Shown here one piece after another: positions 47,738-57,451 of a DNA stretch of 64,000 bases (the stretch's first letter is position 1; each line of letters opens with the position of its first letter). The notes below the pieces were generated by a model that worked only from the letters and a program-made list of their open reading frames with translations, did no database searches and had not been told where the DNA came from. The stretch is from the NCBI GenBank assembly GCA_021296065.1, contig JAGWBD010000007.1, forward strand, positions 1 through 64,000, given 5' to 3'. Made by a program: the position numbers and the translations under genes. The DNA is from Anaerolineae bacterium (GTDB lineage: Bacteria > Chloroflexota > Anaerolineae > Aggregatilineales > Phototrophicaceae).

Positions 47738-48814
47738 ATGAGCGTTGAAGAAGCGCTGCGGGCGCAGCGGGCCGCCCAGGGGGACCTGTTGCGTCGCGCC
47801 AACGTCGTCGGTGTGGCCGTGGGCAACAAGGGCAGCAAGATCGAGACCACGGGTGAGCAGTCCGTCGTGGTGCTGGTGGAACGCAAACTGCCGGTGGCGG
47901 CGCTTTCCCGGCGTGACCGCGTCCCGCGCTCGATTGACGGGATACGCACCGACGTTTATGAGGTGGGTTACCTGCGCGCGCTGGCGAACCCGCGCGATCG
48001 ATTTCGACCCGGCATGCCGGCCGGCGTCAGCATCGGCCACTATCAGGTGACGGCGGGCACGCTGGGCACGCTGGTCACCGACCGTCTGAGCGGCGAACGT
48101 CTCATCCTCTCCAACAATCACGTGCTGGCCAACGCCAATGACGCCAAGTCGGGCGACCCGGTGTTGCAGCCCGCGCCCAGCGATGGCGGGCGCAACCCGG
48201 CCGACGTGGTGGCGCATCTGGAGCGCTTCATCCCGCTGCACTTCATCGGCGAGCCGCCGCCCCGGCCGCAGCCGACGCGTCGCGTCCGCCCCGCCAACAA
48301 CCCCGGACGATTCCTGCGCGTCCTCGTCAACGTGATCAACACCATGAACAAACTTTACGGCTCGGACTGGCGCGTGCAGACGGCCGTCGCGGCGAATTCG
48401 GCGCTGGCCGCGCAACAGGCGGCCCTGTCCAGCGGCAACCATTTCGACGTGGCTCTGGCGCGGCCGGTTAACCTGACGATGTTCAACGCCGATATCCGCG
48501 GCATCGGCCGCGTGCGCGGCACGCGCCCGGCGACCCTGGGCATGGCCGTGCGCAAGACCGGGCGCACCACCGACCTGACGAAAGGGAAAGTCATGTTGTT
48601 GAATGCCACCGTCAACGTCGCCTATGGCAAGAAATCGGCGCGTTTCACCGGCCAGGTGTTGACGTCGCCCATGAGCCTGGGCGGCGATTCCGGCGCGCTG
48701 GTCGTGCATGGCGAGGACAGGGTGGCGGTTGGGCTGCTCTTCGCCGGTTCCACCCAGGCGACGATCTTCACGCCGATCCGGCCGCTGCTGGAAGCGCTGG
48801 ACGTGACCCTCTGA
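47738..48814 (+). CDS. Trypsin-like serine protease family protein with N-terminal accessory domain
   Basis: LILSNNHVLANAN (His), HFDVALARP (Asp), MSLGGDSGALVV (Ser). Confidence 0.8.
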   Translation: MSVEEALRAQRAAQGDLLRRANVVGVAVGNKGSKIETTGEQSVVVLVERKLPVAALSRRDRVPRSIDGIRTDVYEVGYLRALANPRDRFRPGMPAGVSIGHYQVTAGTLGTLVTDRLSGERLILSNNHVLANANDAKSGDPVLQPAPSDGGRNPADVVAHLERFIPLHFIGEPPPRPQPTRRVRPANNPGRFLRVLVNVINTMNKLYGSDWRVQTAVAANSALAAQQAALSSGNHFDVALARPVNLTMFNADIRGIGRVRGTRPATLGMAVRKTGRTTDLTKGKVMLLNATVNVAYGKKSARFTGQVLTSPMSLGGDSGALVVHGEDRVAVGLLFAGSTQATIFTPIRPLLEALDVTL

Positions 48815-48823
48815 GGTGCCGCG

Positions 48824-49084
48824 ATGGACCAGGACCAGCAGACCCAACGGGCGATCCGCATGCAGGAGAAGTACAGCGAGCAGTTGATGGCCCTGCCCAA
48901 CGTGGTGGGGACGGCCGTCGGCTTGCGTAAACGCCAGGGCCAGTTTACGGACCAGGTGGCGCTGGTCGTCATGGTGGCGCGCAAGCTGCCGCGCGCCAGC
49001 CTTGCGCCGGCCGAACTTGTGCCGCGGGAACTGGAAGGGGTGCCGGTTGACGTGCTGGAGACCGGCGCTTTTCACAGCATCTGA
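48824..49084 (+). CDS. Stand-alone homologue of the N-terminal domain of the preceding protease
   Basis: PNVVGTAVGLRKRQGQFTDQVALVVMVARKLPRASLAPAELVPRELEGVPVDVLETG aligns to ANVVGVAVGNKGSKIETTGEQSVVVLVERKLPVAALSRRDRVPRSIDGIRTDVYEVG. Confidence 0.8.
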   Translation: MDQDQQTQRAIRMQEKYSEQLMALPNVVGTAVGLRKRQGQFTDQVALVVMVARKLPRASLAPAELVPRELEGVPVDVLETGAFHSI

Positions 49085-49163
49085 TCCTGCCCACTTGCGT
49101 TGAATCCCGGTCTGGGGCAGGATAGAGACAAGGCAGGTTGCCTGGAGGCACGGGAGAACCACG

Positions 49164-50375
49164 ATGAGGCAATTCGCGAACGCTGCGGCAGCCCTGTCTG
49201 CGCTCATCTTGCTGCCCCTGCTGGCGGCCTGCAATCTGACTGTGTCGACCGGCCCGCAGGTAGAGGAGATTAGCGGGCCGCCGCAAGTGCAGATTTTGTC
49301 GCCCATGCCCAACTCGACCTATCTCGAGGGCGTGGCAGTCAACATTCAGGTGCAGGTGGTTAACGCCGGCGCGGACCTGGCGCGGGTCGATTTTGCGGTG
49401 GACGACCAGGTCCTTGATTCCCAGGCCAGCCCCAACAGCGACGGCGTCTCTAACTTCATCGCATCCAGCAGCTGGACGGCCTCCGGCGCCGGGGCGCACA
49501 TATTGAGTGTGATTGCCGCGCGCAGCGATGGCAGCAGCAGCGTGCCCGCCAGCGTCACTGTGACGGTGATCGGTCAGGGCGGCGTCACCGGCGAGCAGGC
49601 GCCTGGCGGCAGCCAGGGCGATACGAACGGCAGCGGAGAAGTGCCGCCGGAGCCGGCCGTGGCAGAGCAAGCCGACCCGCCGACCGCCGAACCGGAGCCA
49701 ACCTCCGACCGGCCGATGGCGCGGGTGCAACGCGGGGCCTACGTGCGCGCCGGGCCGGACACGCGCTTTGCGCCGCCGATTGGCAGTATCGGGGCCGGCG
49801 ACCAGGTCGAACTGCTGGCGGTCAACATTCACAAGACCTGGTACAAGATCAAATATTACAACGGCGAGGGCTGGGTCTTTGGCAGCCTGCTGGAAATTAG
49901 CGGGAACATCGACGATCTGCCGGCGATCTGGGGGCCGCCCCTGCCGCAACCCACGGCCATTCCGCCGACCGCGGCGCCGGAAGTGGTCGTCGGGGACGTC
50001 AACCTGGTGGCCGGCAGCATGCGTCACAGCGCCGCGGGCGGCAAGATTGAATGTGGCGTGGGCTTCCGGGTGGAGATCGACGTGGCCAACTTCGGCACTT
50101 CGCGCTCACCGGGCGGCAGCGTGCGCTTCCAGGACTACGCCACCAAGCGGGATGGCGGTCGTCTGGATGGAAACGAGGCGGTCGTGTTCGGCACCTTCCC
50201 GCCCATCGATCCCGGCCAGACGGTGAGCGCCAGCGCCGAGATCACGATCACTTTCCATTTCAACGAGCAGCACATCATGAAGGCCTTCGTCAACCACGAC
50301 GGCAATATTCCGGAGAGCAACCGCACGGACAACCAAGGCTTCTTCAATTACACGCTGAACAAGGCTGGTTGCTAA
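49164..50375 (+). CDS. Lipoprotein with Ig-like, SH3b and CARDB-like domains
   Basis: Lipobox LLAACN; YVRAGPDTRFAPPIGSIGAGDQVELLAVNIHKTWYKIKYYNGEGWVFGSLL; C-terminal IDVANFGTSRSPGGSVRF...AFVNHDGNIPESNRTDNQGFFNYTL. Confidence 0.78.
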   Translation: MRQFANAAAALSALILLPLLAACNLTVSTGPQVEEISGPPQVQILSPMPNSTYLEGVAVNIQVQVVNAGADLARVDFAVDDQVLDSQASPNSDGVSNFIASSSWTASGAGAHILSVIAARSDGSSSVPASVTVTVIGQGGVTGEQAPGGSQGDTNGSGEVPPEPAVAEQADPPTAEPEPTSDRPMARVQRGAYVRAGPDTRFAPPIGSIGAGDQVELLAVNIHKTWYKIKYYNGEGWVFGSLLEISGNIDDLPAIWGPPLPQPTAIPPTAAPEVVVGDVNLVAGSMRHSAAGGKIECGVGFRVEIDVANFGTSRSPGGSVRFQDYATKRDGGRLDGNEAVVFGTFPPIDPGQTVSASAEITITFHFNEQHIMKAFVNHDGNIPESNRTDNQGFFNYTLNKAGC

Positions 50376-50413
50376 TAGAAACCGGGGCTTCGGTTAACGA
50401 AACCAGGTCTCGG

Positions 50414-51250
50414 TCAAAGTTCTACCCGCAGCACACGGTCGAGGCCGGCAAGGTCCTGCAGCACTTGCGCCTGACGAGGCCGCAGCGCCTGCGCCAGGCG
50501 CAGCGCCTCCGCGCCCTGCAGCATGCCGATCTCCAGCAGGGCCAGCGCGCCCGGCTGACAGACCCGAGACAGCGCCCGCAGCAAACGTCGGTTGAGCGCC
50601 ATGCCGTCCGGCCCGCCGTCCATGGCGAGCCACGGCTCATGGCGGCTGACTGCCAGTTGCGGCAAGTCCTCACTGCTGACGTAGGGCAGGTTGGCCAGCA
50701 GCATGTCGACGCGCTCACTGCGCTGCAGCAGGGGCTGCAGCATGTCGCCCTGGCGGAACGTCACCCGCACCCGGTGGCGGGCGGCGTTTATGCGCGCCAC
50801 CGCCAGCGCCGCCGGGCTGATGTCCGTCAGGATGACGCGGGCGCGCGGGCGCAGCGCGGCGAAAGTGATGCCCAGGGCGCCGCTGCCCGTGCCGATCTCC
50901 GCCAGCGTGCCGTTGAAGTCCGGCGGCGTATGCGCCAGCGCCTGCTCCAGCAACTGTTCGCTCTCGGGCCGCGGGATAAGCACCGCCGGCGACACGTGAA
51001 AAGCACGGTCGAAGAATGCCTGGCGGCGACGCAGGTAGGCCAGCGGCTCGCCCCCTGCGCGGCGCGCGACGAGAGCGGATAGGCGCCGCGTTTGCGCATC
51101 GGTGAGCGGAAATTCGCCATGTGCCAGCAGCCAGGCGCGCCCCCGCCCGGTGACCAGGGCCAGCAACAGTTGGGCGTCCAGCGCGGCTGTGTCGCTGCCG
51201 GCCTGCAGGGTCTGCGTCGCCGCGCGCAGGGCCGCGGCCACGTCTTTCAT
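50414..51250 (-). CDS. prmC: Peptide chain release factor N5-glutamine methyltransferase
   Basis: AEIGTGSGALGITFA and NLPYVS (NPPY-type) motif; HemK/PrmC N-terminal helical domain. Confidence 0.93.
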   Translation of the reverse strand: MKDVAAALRAATQTLQAGSDTAALDAQLLLALVTGRGRAWLLAHGEFPLTDAQTRRLSALVARRAGGEPLAYLRRRQAFFDRAFHVSPAVLIPRPESEQLLEQALAHTPPDFNGTLAEIGTGSGALGITFAALRPRARVILTDISPAALAVARINAARHRVRVTFRQGDMLQPLLQRSERVDMLLANLPYVSSEDLPQLAVSRHEPWLAMDGGPDGMALNRRLLRALSRVCQPGALALLEIGMLQGAEALRLAQALRPRQAQVLQDLAGLDRVLRVEL

Positions 51251-51786
51251 GAGTCGCCGAAGTGCAGGTTGTGGTTGCGCAGGGGGATGAGCGCCAGCAG
51301 GACGGCCTGGGCGTAGTATTCGCGACGCGTCAGGGCGTCGCCGGTGAGCAGGCCAACCGAACCGCTGCCCTGCTTGCTGTTTTGACTGCCGAAGACGAGG
51401 TCGTTGGCGTGGCCCAGTTCGCGGCCGGCGCGCACCAGACGCGCGACCTCGTCGGGCAGGTCGTGGGTGGCCGTGCGGCTGCGACCGCTGAGCTCCGGCG
51501 TCAGCATCTGCACCCAGGCGAAGCAACGCAGGCTGTCGCCGACGGCCTCGATACCGCCTTCGATTCCCAGCCACAGTTGCGCCTGGGGCACGGCTTCTCT
51601 GGCGCGGCAGGCGCGGTTGCGCGCGCCCTGCAGGGTCTCGGCGTCGCTCATGGGCTGGTCGGCCACGCCGGAGAGCAGGTCACGCCCCTGCACCTGCCAG
51701 GTCTGCTGCGGCAGCAGGCGCGACAGGGCGAGGCTCAGGGCCTCAATCTTGACCGGATTGCGGGAGGCGACGATGGCCAGGGGCAT
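51247..51786 (-). CDS. Inosine/xanthosine triphosphatase-like (DUF84, YjjX type)
   Basis: LAIVASRNPVKIEALSLALSRLL, VADQPMSDAETLQGARNRA, LWLGIEGGIE. Confidence 0.87.
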   Translation of the reverse strand: MPLAIVASRNPVKIEALSLALSRLLPQQTWQVQGRDLLSGVADQPMSDAETLQGARNRACRAREAVPQAQLWLGIEGGIEAVGDSLRCFAWVQMLTPELSGRSRTATHDLPDEVARLVRAGRELGHANDLVFGSQNSKQGSGSVGLLTGDALTRREYYAQAVLLALIPLRNHNLHFGDS

Positions 51787-51909
51787 GATGGCTGTCCCGG
51801 GTTGCTTTTGATGCGAATGTTGACGCAATGGCTGCCCATGTCAAGCGGGAAAGCGTGGCGGACGGAACAGTGTCCGCCCGCCAGGGTGAAATCAGGGCGT
51901 GGAGCGGGG

Positions 51910-53634
51910 TCAGGCGGCGCGGGTCCAGTCCTCGATGTTCCACATTTCGGAATTCCAGTCGTTGATCCAGACTCCCTCGAGGCGGTTGGAAATGCCGGAG
52001 ACGCTGCCGCGATAGACCAGCGGGACAACCACCAGGCTGTCGATCAGCAGGTCGTTGAGCCGGATGGTGAGTTCGGCGCGCTGCGCCAGCGAGCCCGTGC
52101 GCTGCAGTTGTTCATAGAGCGCGTCGTAGGCGGGGTCGCAGAAGCGCGGAACGTTGCGGCCCAGCCAGTTGTTGGCCGGCGAGGGTTCATCGCCGCAGAG
52201 CCAGCCGGCGAGGAAGGCCTCGGCATCCGGCGAGCCGGTGAAGGTGGTCCACATCTGAACGTCTGCGTAAAACTTGTGATAAGTGTCGGGGCTGGCCGGG
52301 TCCGCGCCAAAAAACACGGCGGCGCTGACGTTGGTCAATTCGGTCTCGACGCCGATTTCAGACCACCATTGCTTGATCAGGGCCTGCGTGTCCTGGCGCA
52401 GGGCGTTGGTCGAGGTCTGGTAGACGACGCGGAGCGGCACGCCATCCAGTTCACGCACGCCGTCGCCATCGCTGTCGAGGATGGCGGCATCGTCCAGCAG
52501 GGCGTTGGCGCCGGCGATGTCTTGGGTCAGACAGGCGTCGTTGTTGGGTGAGACGTTGTGGGGCGGGCCGTTGATCAGGTTACAGGACGGCCGGCCGGCC
52601 GCGCCATAAAGCTGGGTGGCGAGGACATTGCGGTCAATGGCCATGGAAAGGGCCTGGCGCACGGCCATGTTGGTGAGAAAGGGATGCGGGTTGTTGACCG
52701 GGTCGATGGAGCGCATTTCGGGCGGCAGGTCCGGCGAGGGATTGCTCTGGTTGAGCAGCAGGCGCTCGATATTGGTCGCGAAGCCCACCTCGATGCGGCC
52801 GTGGCCCGCTGCTTCCATGGCGGCAAGCACAGGATGTGCGACCTGGAGATTCCACGCGTAATCGGCCTCTCCGGTCTCCAGCACGGCGCGCGCGCCGGAT
52901 TCGGCGTCACCGCCGCCCTTGAAGACGACGCGCTGGAAGTGGGGTTTGCCCGCTTCACGGTAAAGTGGATTGGCGTTGTAGGTCACCACGTCGTTGGCGC
53001 GGAACTCTTCCACCACGTAGGGGCCGGTGCCGAGGGGAGCGAAGTTTTCTTCGGTGCAAGTCGGGGCCGCGCTGCCGAGGCAATGGGCGAATTGCCCGCT
53101 GTGAAGCACGACCGAGCCTTCGCCGACGAAGGGCGCGTAGGGATAAGGTTTCGGCTTGCTGAAGGTAATCCGGATGCTGAGCTCGTCGAGGGCCTCGACG
53201 CTCAAAACGTCCTCAAACCAGCGCAGGCCGGAGCAGCCGGCCTCGGGATGCGTGCAATACGCCCAGGAGAAGACCACGTCGGCCGAGGTCAGGGGCGCGC
53301 CATCGGAGAAAACGACGCCTTCCTTCAGCCGCCAGGTGATGCTGGTCAGGTCTGCGGAGACGCCACCGTTTTCCAGGGTGGGGATCGCATCGGCCAGCGC
53401 GGGCACAAGAATGCCATCGGGGTTGAACCAGGCCAGCGGTTCAAGCACGAGCGCGGCGGCATCCACGTCCTTGGTGCCGCCGGAGAGGTAGGGATTAAGG
53501 ATGGAGGCAGCCTGCCAGTAGAGGATGTTGAGTGTGTCGACCTCCTCGTCCTGGGCCGCCAGCGACCCGAGAGAAGCCGACAAAACGAGCAGGGCCAGCA
53601 AGGCCGGCAGGATGCGCACAGCCGTTCGTTTCAT
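51910..53634 (-). CDS. ABC transporter substrate-binding protein, family 5 (peptide type)
   Basis: Signal peptide; GGVSADLTSITWRLKEGVVFSDGAPLTSADVVFSWAYC. Confidence 0.93.
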   Translation of the reverse strand: MKRTAVRILPALLALLVLSASLGSLAAQDEEVDTLNILYWQAASILNPYLSGGTKDVDAAALVLEPLAWFNPDGILVPALADAIPTLENGGVSADLTSITWRLKEGVVFSDGAPLTSADVVFSWAYCTHPEAGCSGLRWFEDVLSVEALDELSIRITFSKPKPYPYAPFVGEGSVVLHSGQFAHCLGSAAPTCTEENFAPLGTGPYVVEEFRANDVVTYNANPLYREAGKPHFQRVVFKGGGDAESGARAVLETGEADYAWNLQVAHPVLAAMEAAGHGRIEVGFATNIERLLLNQSNPSPDLPPEMRSIDPVNNPHPFLTNMAVRQALSMAIDRNVLATQLYGAAGRPSCNLINGPPHNVSPNNDACLTQDIAGANALLDDAAILDSDGDGVRELDGVPLRVVYQTSTNALRQDTQALIKQWWSEIGVETELTNVSAAVFFGADPASPDTYHKFYADVQMWTTFTGSPDAEAFLAGWLCGDEPSPANNWLGRNVPRFCDPAYDALYEQLQRTGSLAQRAELTIRLNDLLIDSLVVVPLVYRGSVSGISNRLEGVWINDWNSEMWNIEDWTRAA

Positions 53635-53710
53635 GAGGAAACCTCCCTTGGTCGGCTGCGCGTCAGGATAGCATAATCGCTGCCTGATGCCAGGGACCAG
53701 CGGCGGCGCC

Positions 53711-53720
53711 TGCTATACTG
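53711..53720 (+). promoter_or_regulatory. Extended -10 TGCTATACTG, 7 nt (hexamer end) before the ATG at 53727
   Basis: Identical 10-mer to the tRNA-Thr and priA sites. Confidence 0.6.
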
Positions 53721-53726
53721 CGCCGG

Positions 53727-55640
53727 ATGATTCCACTCTCGATCATGTTCATCTTGGGCAGCGTGCTGCTGGGCGCCGGGGCCTTGCTGGCGCCGGCCCT
53801 GCCCGGCGGCAAGGCGCGCGTTGGCCTCGGCGCCGCGCTGACTCTGGCGCTGGTGCTTTGCGGCGCGCTGGCCTGGACGATGCTGTTCGGCTGGGACACG
53901 CTGGTCATCGATTATCTGCTGTTCGCGCTGGTCACCGCCGTCCTGCTGGGCGGGACCCTTGGGCGCGGGCATCTGGCCGCTGCGGGGCAGGATGCGGACG
54001 CCGATGACGCCGACATGGCCTGGCCGGGCAGGACGGAGCTGGCCTTGTTCGCGCTGGCAGGCGCGCTCTTCGCCCTGCCGGTAGTGCTGCTGCCGGTGCC
54101 ACTGGACACCGACGCCCAGGGATTCGGCTATTTGGCGCTGATGACCCGTCTGGCTGGCAGCCTGGACAATCTGGCGCCCTTCCATCCGGAGACAGACTAT
54201 CTATATGCGCCGGGTTTCAGCACGCTGGTGGCCTGGCTCAGTGAGAAGTTGGGCCATCCCGTACACCAGGTGATGTTTGCCTTCGCGGCGGTGCTGGGCC
54301 TGATCAATGTCTGGCTGGCCCATGACCTCGGGGCGGACCTCGGCGGCCGTCGGCTGGGGCGGGCCGTGGCCCTGGCCATGGGCGGGGGCCTGGGGCTGTT
54401 TCTGGCCTACATGGATTCGCATTTCACGACCCTGCTGGCGCTGGTCTTCGCGCAGGGCTTCATTCTTTGCGCGTTGCGTTACCAGCGCGCCGGTCAACGT
54501 ATGGACCTGGCCTGCGCCGGTCTGTTGCTGGCCGCCGTAACGCTCTCGCATCCGGACACCACCGTCCTCCTCGCCCTCGGCTTCGGCCCCTGGCTGGTGA
54601 CGATGTGGGCGGGCGAACCCCGCCCGGACCTGCGGCGCTGGTTAATGTTGCTGGTTGGCGCGCCGCTGCTGGCCTTGCTACTGGTCAGCCCCTGGCTGCT
54701 ACGCATTGCTCCTCTACTGGGCGGTGAGATTGTCTCGCCCTTCACGCGCAGTTCCTCGCATGTCCTGACGATGCTCGTCTTGCACGGTGTCTGGAGCTGG
54801 CCGCTGGCGCTGATCGGGGCGCGGGCGGGCTGGCGGCAGCGGCAACAGGCGACCCTGCTGGCTCTTGGCTGGCTGTTGCTCTGCGCCGATTTCGCCTTCA
54901 TCGGCATCAGCGAGCGCATCGCGCCCTGGCTGCCGCTCTTCCGCTACGACTATCCCTTCAGCATCGCCTGGCACGGGCCGATCATCCCCCTGAGCCTGCT
55001 GGCGGGGCAGGGCCTGCTGACGCTGTGGGGCAAGCTCGAAGGGCGTCGGCCGCAAGGGCCGTGGCGACGGGCGGGTCGGGCCTTGTTTGCTCTTGCTTCG
55101 CTGCTGGTGGCGGGGGCGCTGGTTTTCCCGTCGCAGTTGCTGGCCTTCAGCAAGGGGCGCGTCGCTTTTCACGGCGCATTCGCCTCGGAGGCCGACGTGG
55201 CCGCCATGACCTGGCTGCGCGAGCACACGCCGCCAGACGCGCGCGTGCTCAACTTTCCGGGCAGTGAGCCGGGCAGTTCCTGGGAAGGCGACTGGGCGGC
55301 TGTGATCAGCGAGCGCGACAGCGTCTACTATCGCGGTCAGCCTTTCTTCCGCGGCGATGAAGCCAGCCTGGAGGAGCAGGAGCGATTGCGGGCTTTCTGG
55401 CTGGATCCCGCGGACCCGTCGCATGAAGCGCTGTTGCTCGACGCGGGCATCGACTACGTGCTGCTGCCGCAGATCGTGGCGGCGCCGGAAAGTTTCGCGC
55501 GGGCCTGGCGCTGGCATGAGCCCGACGCCTGGAAACTGCCCATGGTCTCGGCGGTGGCGGCGGCGGCGTATCTGGAGCGGGTCTTCGAGCAGGACGGCGC
55601 GCAGGTCTATGCGCTTCGGGTAGGGGACGACGATGGCTGA
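53727..55640 (+). CDS. Large multi-TM membrane protein, glycosyltransferase-39-like topology
   Basis: 637 aa with ~10 hydrophobic segments and a C-terminal soluble region. Confidence 0.65.
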   Translation: MIPLSIMFILGSVLLGAGALLAPALPGGKARVGLGAALTLALVLCGALAWTMLFGWDTLVIDYLLFALVTAVLLGGTLGRGHLAAAGQDADADDADMAWPGRTELALFALAGALFALPVVLLPVPLDTDAQGFGYLALMTRLAGSLDNLAPFHPETDYLYAPGFSTLVAWLSEKLGHPVHQVMFAFAAVLGLINVWLAHDLGADLGGRRLGRAVALAMGGGLGLFLAYMDSHFTTLLALVFAQGFILCALRYQRAGQRMDLACAGLLLAAVTLSHPDTTVLLALGFGPWLVTMWAGEPRPDLRRWLMLLVGAPLLALLLVSPWLLRIAPLLGGEIVSPFTRSSSHVLTMLVLHGVWSWPLALIGARAGWRQRQQATLLALGWLLLCADFAFIGISERIAPWLPLFRYDYPFSIAWHGPIIPLSLLAGQGLLTLWGKLEGRRPQGPWRRAGRALFALASLLVAGALVFPSQLLAFSKGRVAFHGAFASEADVAAMTWLREHTPPDARVLNFPGSEPGSSWEGDWAAVISERDSVYYRGQPFFRGDEASLEEQERLRAFWLDPADPSHEALLLDAGIDYVLLPQIVAAPESFARAWRWHEPDAWKLPMVSAVAAAAYLERVFEQDGAQVYALRVGDDDG

Positions 55641-56505
55641 ACCCTGCCCGTCGGACTTCGCGCTGGCCCTGCGTCAAAACGCGCGCGACATGCTTGGCGC
55701 CTTCCTGCCGCGCTACCCCGAGGCCGCGCTGCCGCTGGTGCGCGGGCCGGCGCGGGACATCACGCGTCTGGTCTTTCAGTACGAGCGGTTGGTAGGCGAG
55801 ACGGACCTGGTGCAGGCCTCGCAGTGGTTGCTGCCCGCCTTCACCCGCAGCGTAGAGCCGGTCAACCTGCCGGACCCGGCCATCGCGCCCGGTCAGCCGC
55901 TGCTGGTTGTGGGCAACCACGCGGGGGTCATGGACGCCATGGCGCTGTTCGCCTTGACGGGTCGGCCGGACCTGAAGGTCATCACCGCCGAACGTCCAAT
56001 TCTGACACTGCTGCCCAATATCGCGCAGCATCTGATTTTGCTGCCGGAGGCTGGCGGGCGACGCATCCGGGTCTTGCGCACTGCCCTGGCGCATTTGCGC
56101 GGCGGCGGCGCGCTGCTGAACTTCCCCGCCGGTCGCATCGAGCCGGACCCGGCCTGGTACGATAACGCGGCGGAGTCGCTGGCGGACTGGTCGGCGGAGG
56201 GCATCGAGCTCTTCGCACGCCAGGTGCCTCAGTTGACAATCCTGCCTGCAGCGGTCAGTGGTGTGATTTCGGCGCGCGCCCTGCGTTCGGCCCCTGCGCG
56301 CCTCTATAGAGAGGGACGGCGTCGTTCCTGGGTGGCGGCCACGCTGCAGGTGATGTTCAGTCGCTGGCGCGACAGCGAGGTGACGCTGCGCTTCGGTGAT
56401 CCGCTGGTTGCCGGCCCGGGGGTCGCCGCGCAGGTGCTGGCGACGATGGACAATCTGCTGCGCGCTTCGCTGCGCGAGGGCTCTGGCAGGGCGGGGCGGT
56501 GGTGA
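55633..56505 (+). CDS. 1-acyl-glycerol-phosphate acyltransferase-like (PlsC) protein
   Basis: LLVVGNHAGVMDAMALF (NHxxxxD) and [15 protein letters not shown]. Confidence 0.8.
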   Translation: MAEPCPSDFALALRQNARDMLGAFLPRYPEAALPLVRGPARDITRLVFQYERLVGETDLVQASQWLLPAFTRSVEPVNLPDPAIAPGQPLLVVGNHAGVMDAMALFALTGRPDLKVITAERPILTLLPNIAQHLILLPEAGGRRIRVLRTALAHLRGGGALLNFPAGRIEPDPAWYDNAAESLADWSAEGIELFARQVPQLTILPAAVSGVISARALRSAPARLYREGRRRSWVAATLQVMFSRWRDSEVTLRFGDPLVAGPGVAAQVLATMDNLLRASLREGSGRAGRW

Positions 56506-56580
56506 TTTATCGCGGGCCCTCCTATTCCAACTGTTGGTGAGCGTCTTGCCCGGCCTACCTGTGAACACTGGAGCCAACTC

Positions 56581-57372
56581 ATGCAGCCTCTGACCTTCGT
56601 GCACATCAGTGATTCGCACGTGATGAGGGACCCGACCAGAAGGGGGTGGGAACGAGGCCCCTCGCTGCCGGGCGCCAGGGCGCTGGTCCGTGAGATTGAG
56701 GCGCTGCCCGCGCCGGTGGCCTTCGTGCTGCATACGGGCGACGTCAATCACGACCCGGAGCGCGAAGATGAGTACCGTCAGTCGCTTGAGCTTTACCGCC
56801 AGTTGAGCGTGCCGGTGTACTTCCTGCCGGGCAACCACGACCGCAATGTCTGGCTGCAGCGCGTGCTGCGAGGCGTCGAAGGTCCCGGCCCTCACGCCGA
56901 CCAGGAGCTTGAGACTGGCGGCGTCCAGTTCCTTTTGCTGGATAGCAGCGCTACGGACGCGGGCGGCAACGTGGGCCACGGGCAACTTGCGCCAGGGCAA
57001 CTGGCCTGGCTGGAACAACGCTGCGCGGCGCAGGACAGTCGTCCGCTGGTGGTGGCGCTGCATCATCATCCGCTGGCCATCGGGGTGTCCTGGCTGGACG
57101 ACCTGATTTTGCTCAATGGTGATGCGCTGCATGAAATTCTGTTGCTGGCGCGCGGTCGCTTGCGCTGCGTCCTCTACGGACATATCCATGAGAGCCTGTT
57201 GACCTTGCGCCACGGCATCCCCTACCAGAGCGTGCGCGGCAGCTGGTTCCAGAACCGGACCTGGTTCGGCCAGGAGACGGAATTCCCGGAGCCACTGCAG
57301 TGGCCGGGTTACAACCTGGTCACGCTGACGGAACAGGACACTTTCATACGCCATTGCCGCGTGCGCCTGTGA
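56581..57372 (+). CDS. Metallophosphoesterase, CpdA-like (array copy A1)
   Basis: HISDSH, LHTGDVNHD, FLPGNHDR, ALHHHP, YGHIHES. Confidence 0.93.
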   Translation: MQPLTFVHISDSHVMRDPTRRGWERGPSLPGARALVREIEALPAPVAFVLHTGDVNHDPEREDEYRQSLELYRQLSVPVYFLPGNHDRNVWLQRVLRGVEGPGPHADQELETGGVQFLLLDSSATDAGGNVGHGQLAPGQLAWLEQRCAAQDSRPLVVALHHHPLAIGVSWLDDLILLNGDALHEILLLARGRLRCVLYGHIHESLLTLRHGIPYQSVRGSWFQNRTWFGQETEFPEPLQWPGYNLVTLTEQDTFIRHCRVRL

Positions 57373-57451
57373 GGCGTGGCCGGTGGTGGTGTTTCGCCGG
57401 TTCAGGGTGGCCCGCTCAGGTGTATACTGAGGGACATTCAGGAGGTTCGCC

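Noticed and set aside
47084-49312. 742-aa minus-strand ORF
   Set aside because: Most of it is antisense to the protease and its small partner; only the C-terminal part from Met at 47623 is a believable lipoprotein.
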